A stretch of DNA of 13,421 bases from an uncultured Dialister sp. (GTDB lineage Bacteria > Bacillota > Negativicutes > Veillonellales > Dialisteraceae): contig NZ_UQKJ01000054.1 in the NCBI RefSeq assembly GCF_900541605.1, positions 1-13,421 of the forward strand, read 5' to 3'. How positions within the stretch are numbered: position 1 is the stretch's first letter; each line of letters starts with the position of its first letter. This document shows, in pieces, positions 13,407-13,421 of the stretch. The notes beneath the pieces were generated by a model. The model ran no database searches. It was not told the DNA's origin and saw only the letters and a program-made list of their open reading frames with translations. The position numbers and the translations under genes are program-made.

Positions 13407-13421
13407 CAATAAAGCTTTAGC

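Noticed and set aside
1..13421. CRISPR array, toxin-antitoxin, phage or defence system
   Set aside because: No regularly spaced repeats, no small paired genes and no recognisable proteins of these types; all convincing genes are metabolic or translation housekeeping.

Overview
This is a chromosomal window with a Bacillota (Firmicutes) layout. I read it as most likely Negativicutes (a Dialister/Acidaminococcus/Veillonella-like bacterium), judging from the protein style, the strong Shine-Dalgarno sites, a methionine T-box and the conserved glmU-prs-pth gene order. The genus is a guess. Almost everything coding is housekeeping metabolism; the less ordinary material lies in the RNA-level control elements and in two structured intergenic stretches.

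Left block (about 1-4806, minus strand, GC-rich): a methionine/one-carbon operon read leftward. A good sigma70-type promoter (TTGACA-17-TATAGT) starts a T-box leader whose specifier codon reads ATG (Met). It is followed by a stand-alone methionine synthase activation protein, a 289-base gap with an elaborate inverted-repeat element, a short cobalamin-dependent methionine synthase (metH, without the C-terminal reactivation domain), and metF, coupled to metH by a TGATG overlap. MetF makes 5-methyl-THF, MetH uses it to methylate homocysteine, and the upstream protein presumably supplies the AdoMet-dependent reactivation that this MetH lacks. A minus-strand terminator, a short heptamer repeat and a further hairpin-rich stretch lie beyond metF at the window's left end.

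Middle block (about 4929-8905, plus strand, more AT-rich): glmU (UDP-GlcNAc synthesis), prs (PRPP synthesis) and pth (peptidyl-tRNA hydrolase, overlapping prs by one base), closed by a strong terminator, then tmk (thymidylate kinase).

Riboflavin block (8938-12876, plus strand): an extended -10 promoter, a canonical FMN riboswitch with an intrinsic terminator, then ribD, ribE, ribBA and ribH, the full set of recognised enzymes for riboflavin synthesis from GTP and ribulose 5-phosphate. ribD probably starts at a TTG whose ribosome binding site is built into the terminator hairpin, so one structure could control both transcription and translation.

Right end (12877-13421): about 290 noncoding bases packed with perfect inverted repeats (a candidate structured RNA or small mobile-type repeat, unidentified), then a tRNA-Glu(CTC) with its own promoter and terminator, and a final hairpin oriented to terminate a minus-strand gene beyond the window. 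I see no CRISPR array, complete insertion sequence, phage gene or defence gene. The best leads for novelty are the structured region at 12886-13167 and the multi-branched element at 3601-3776; neither is proven to be a functional RNA.
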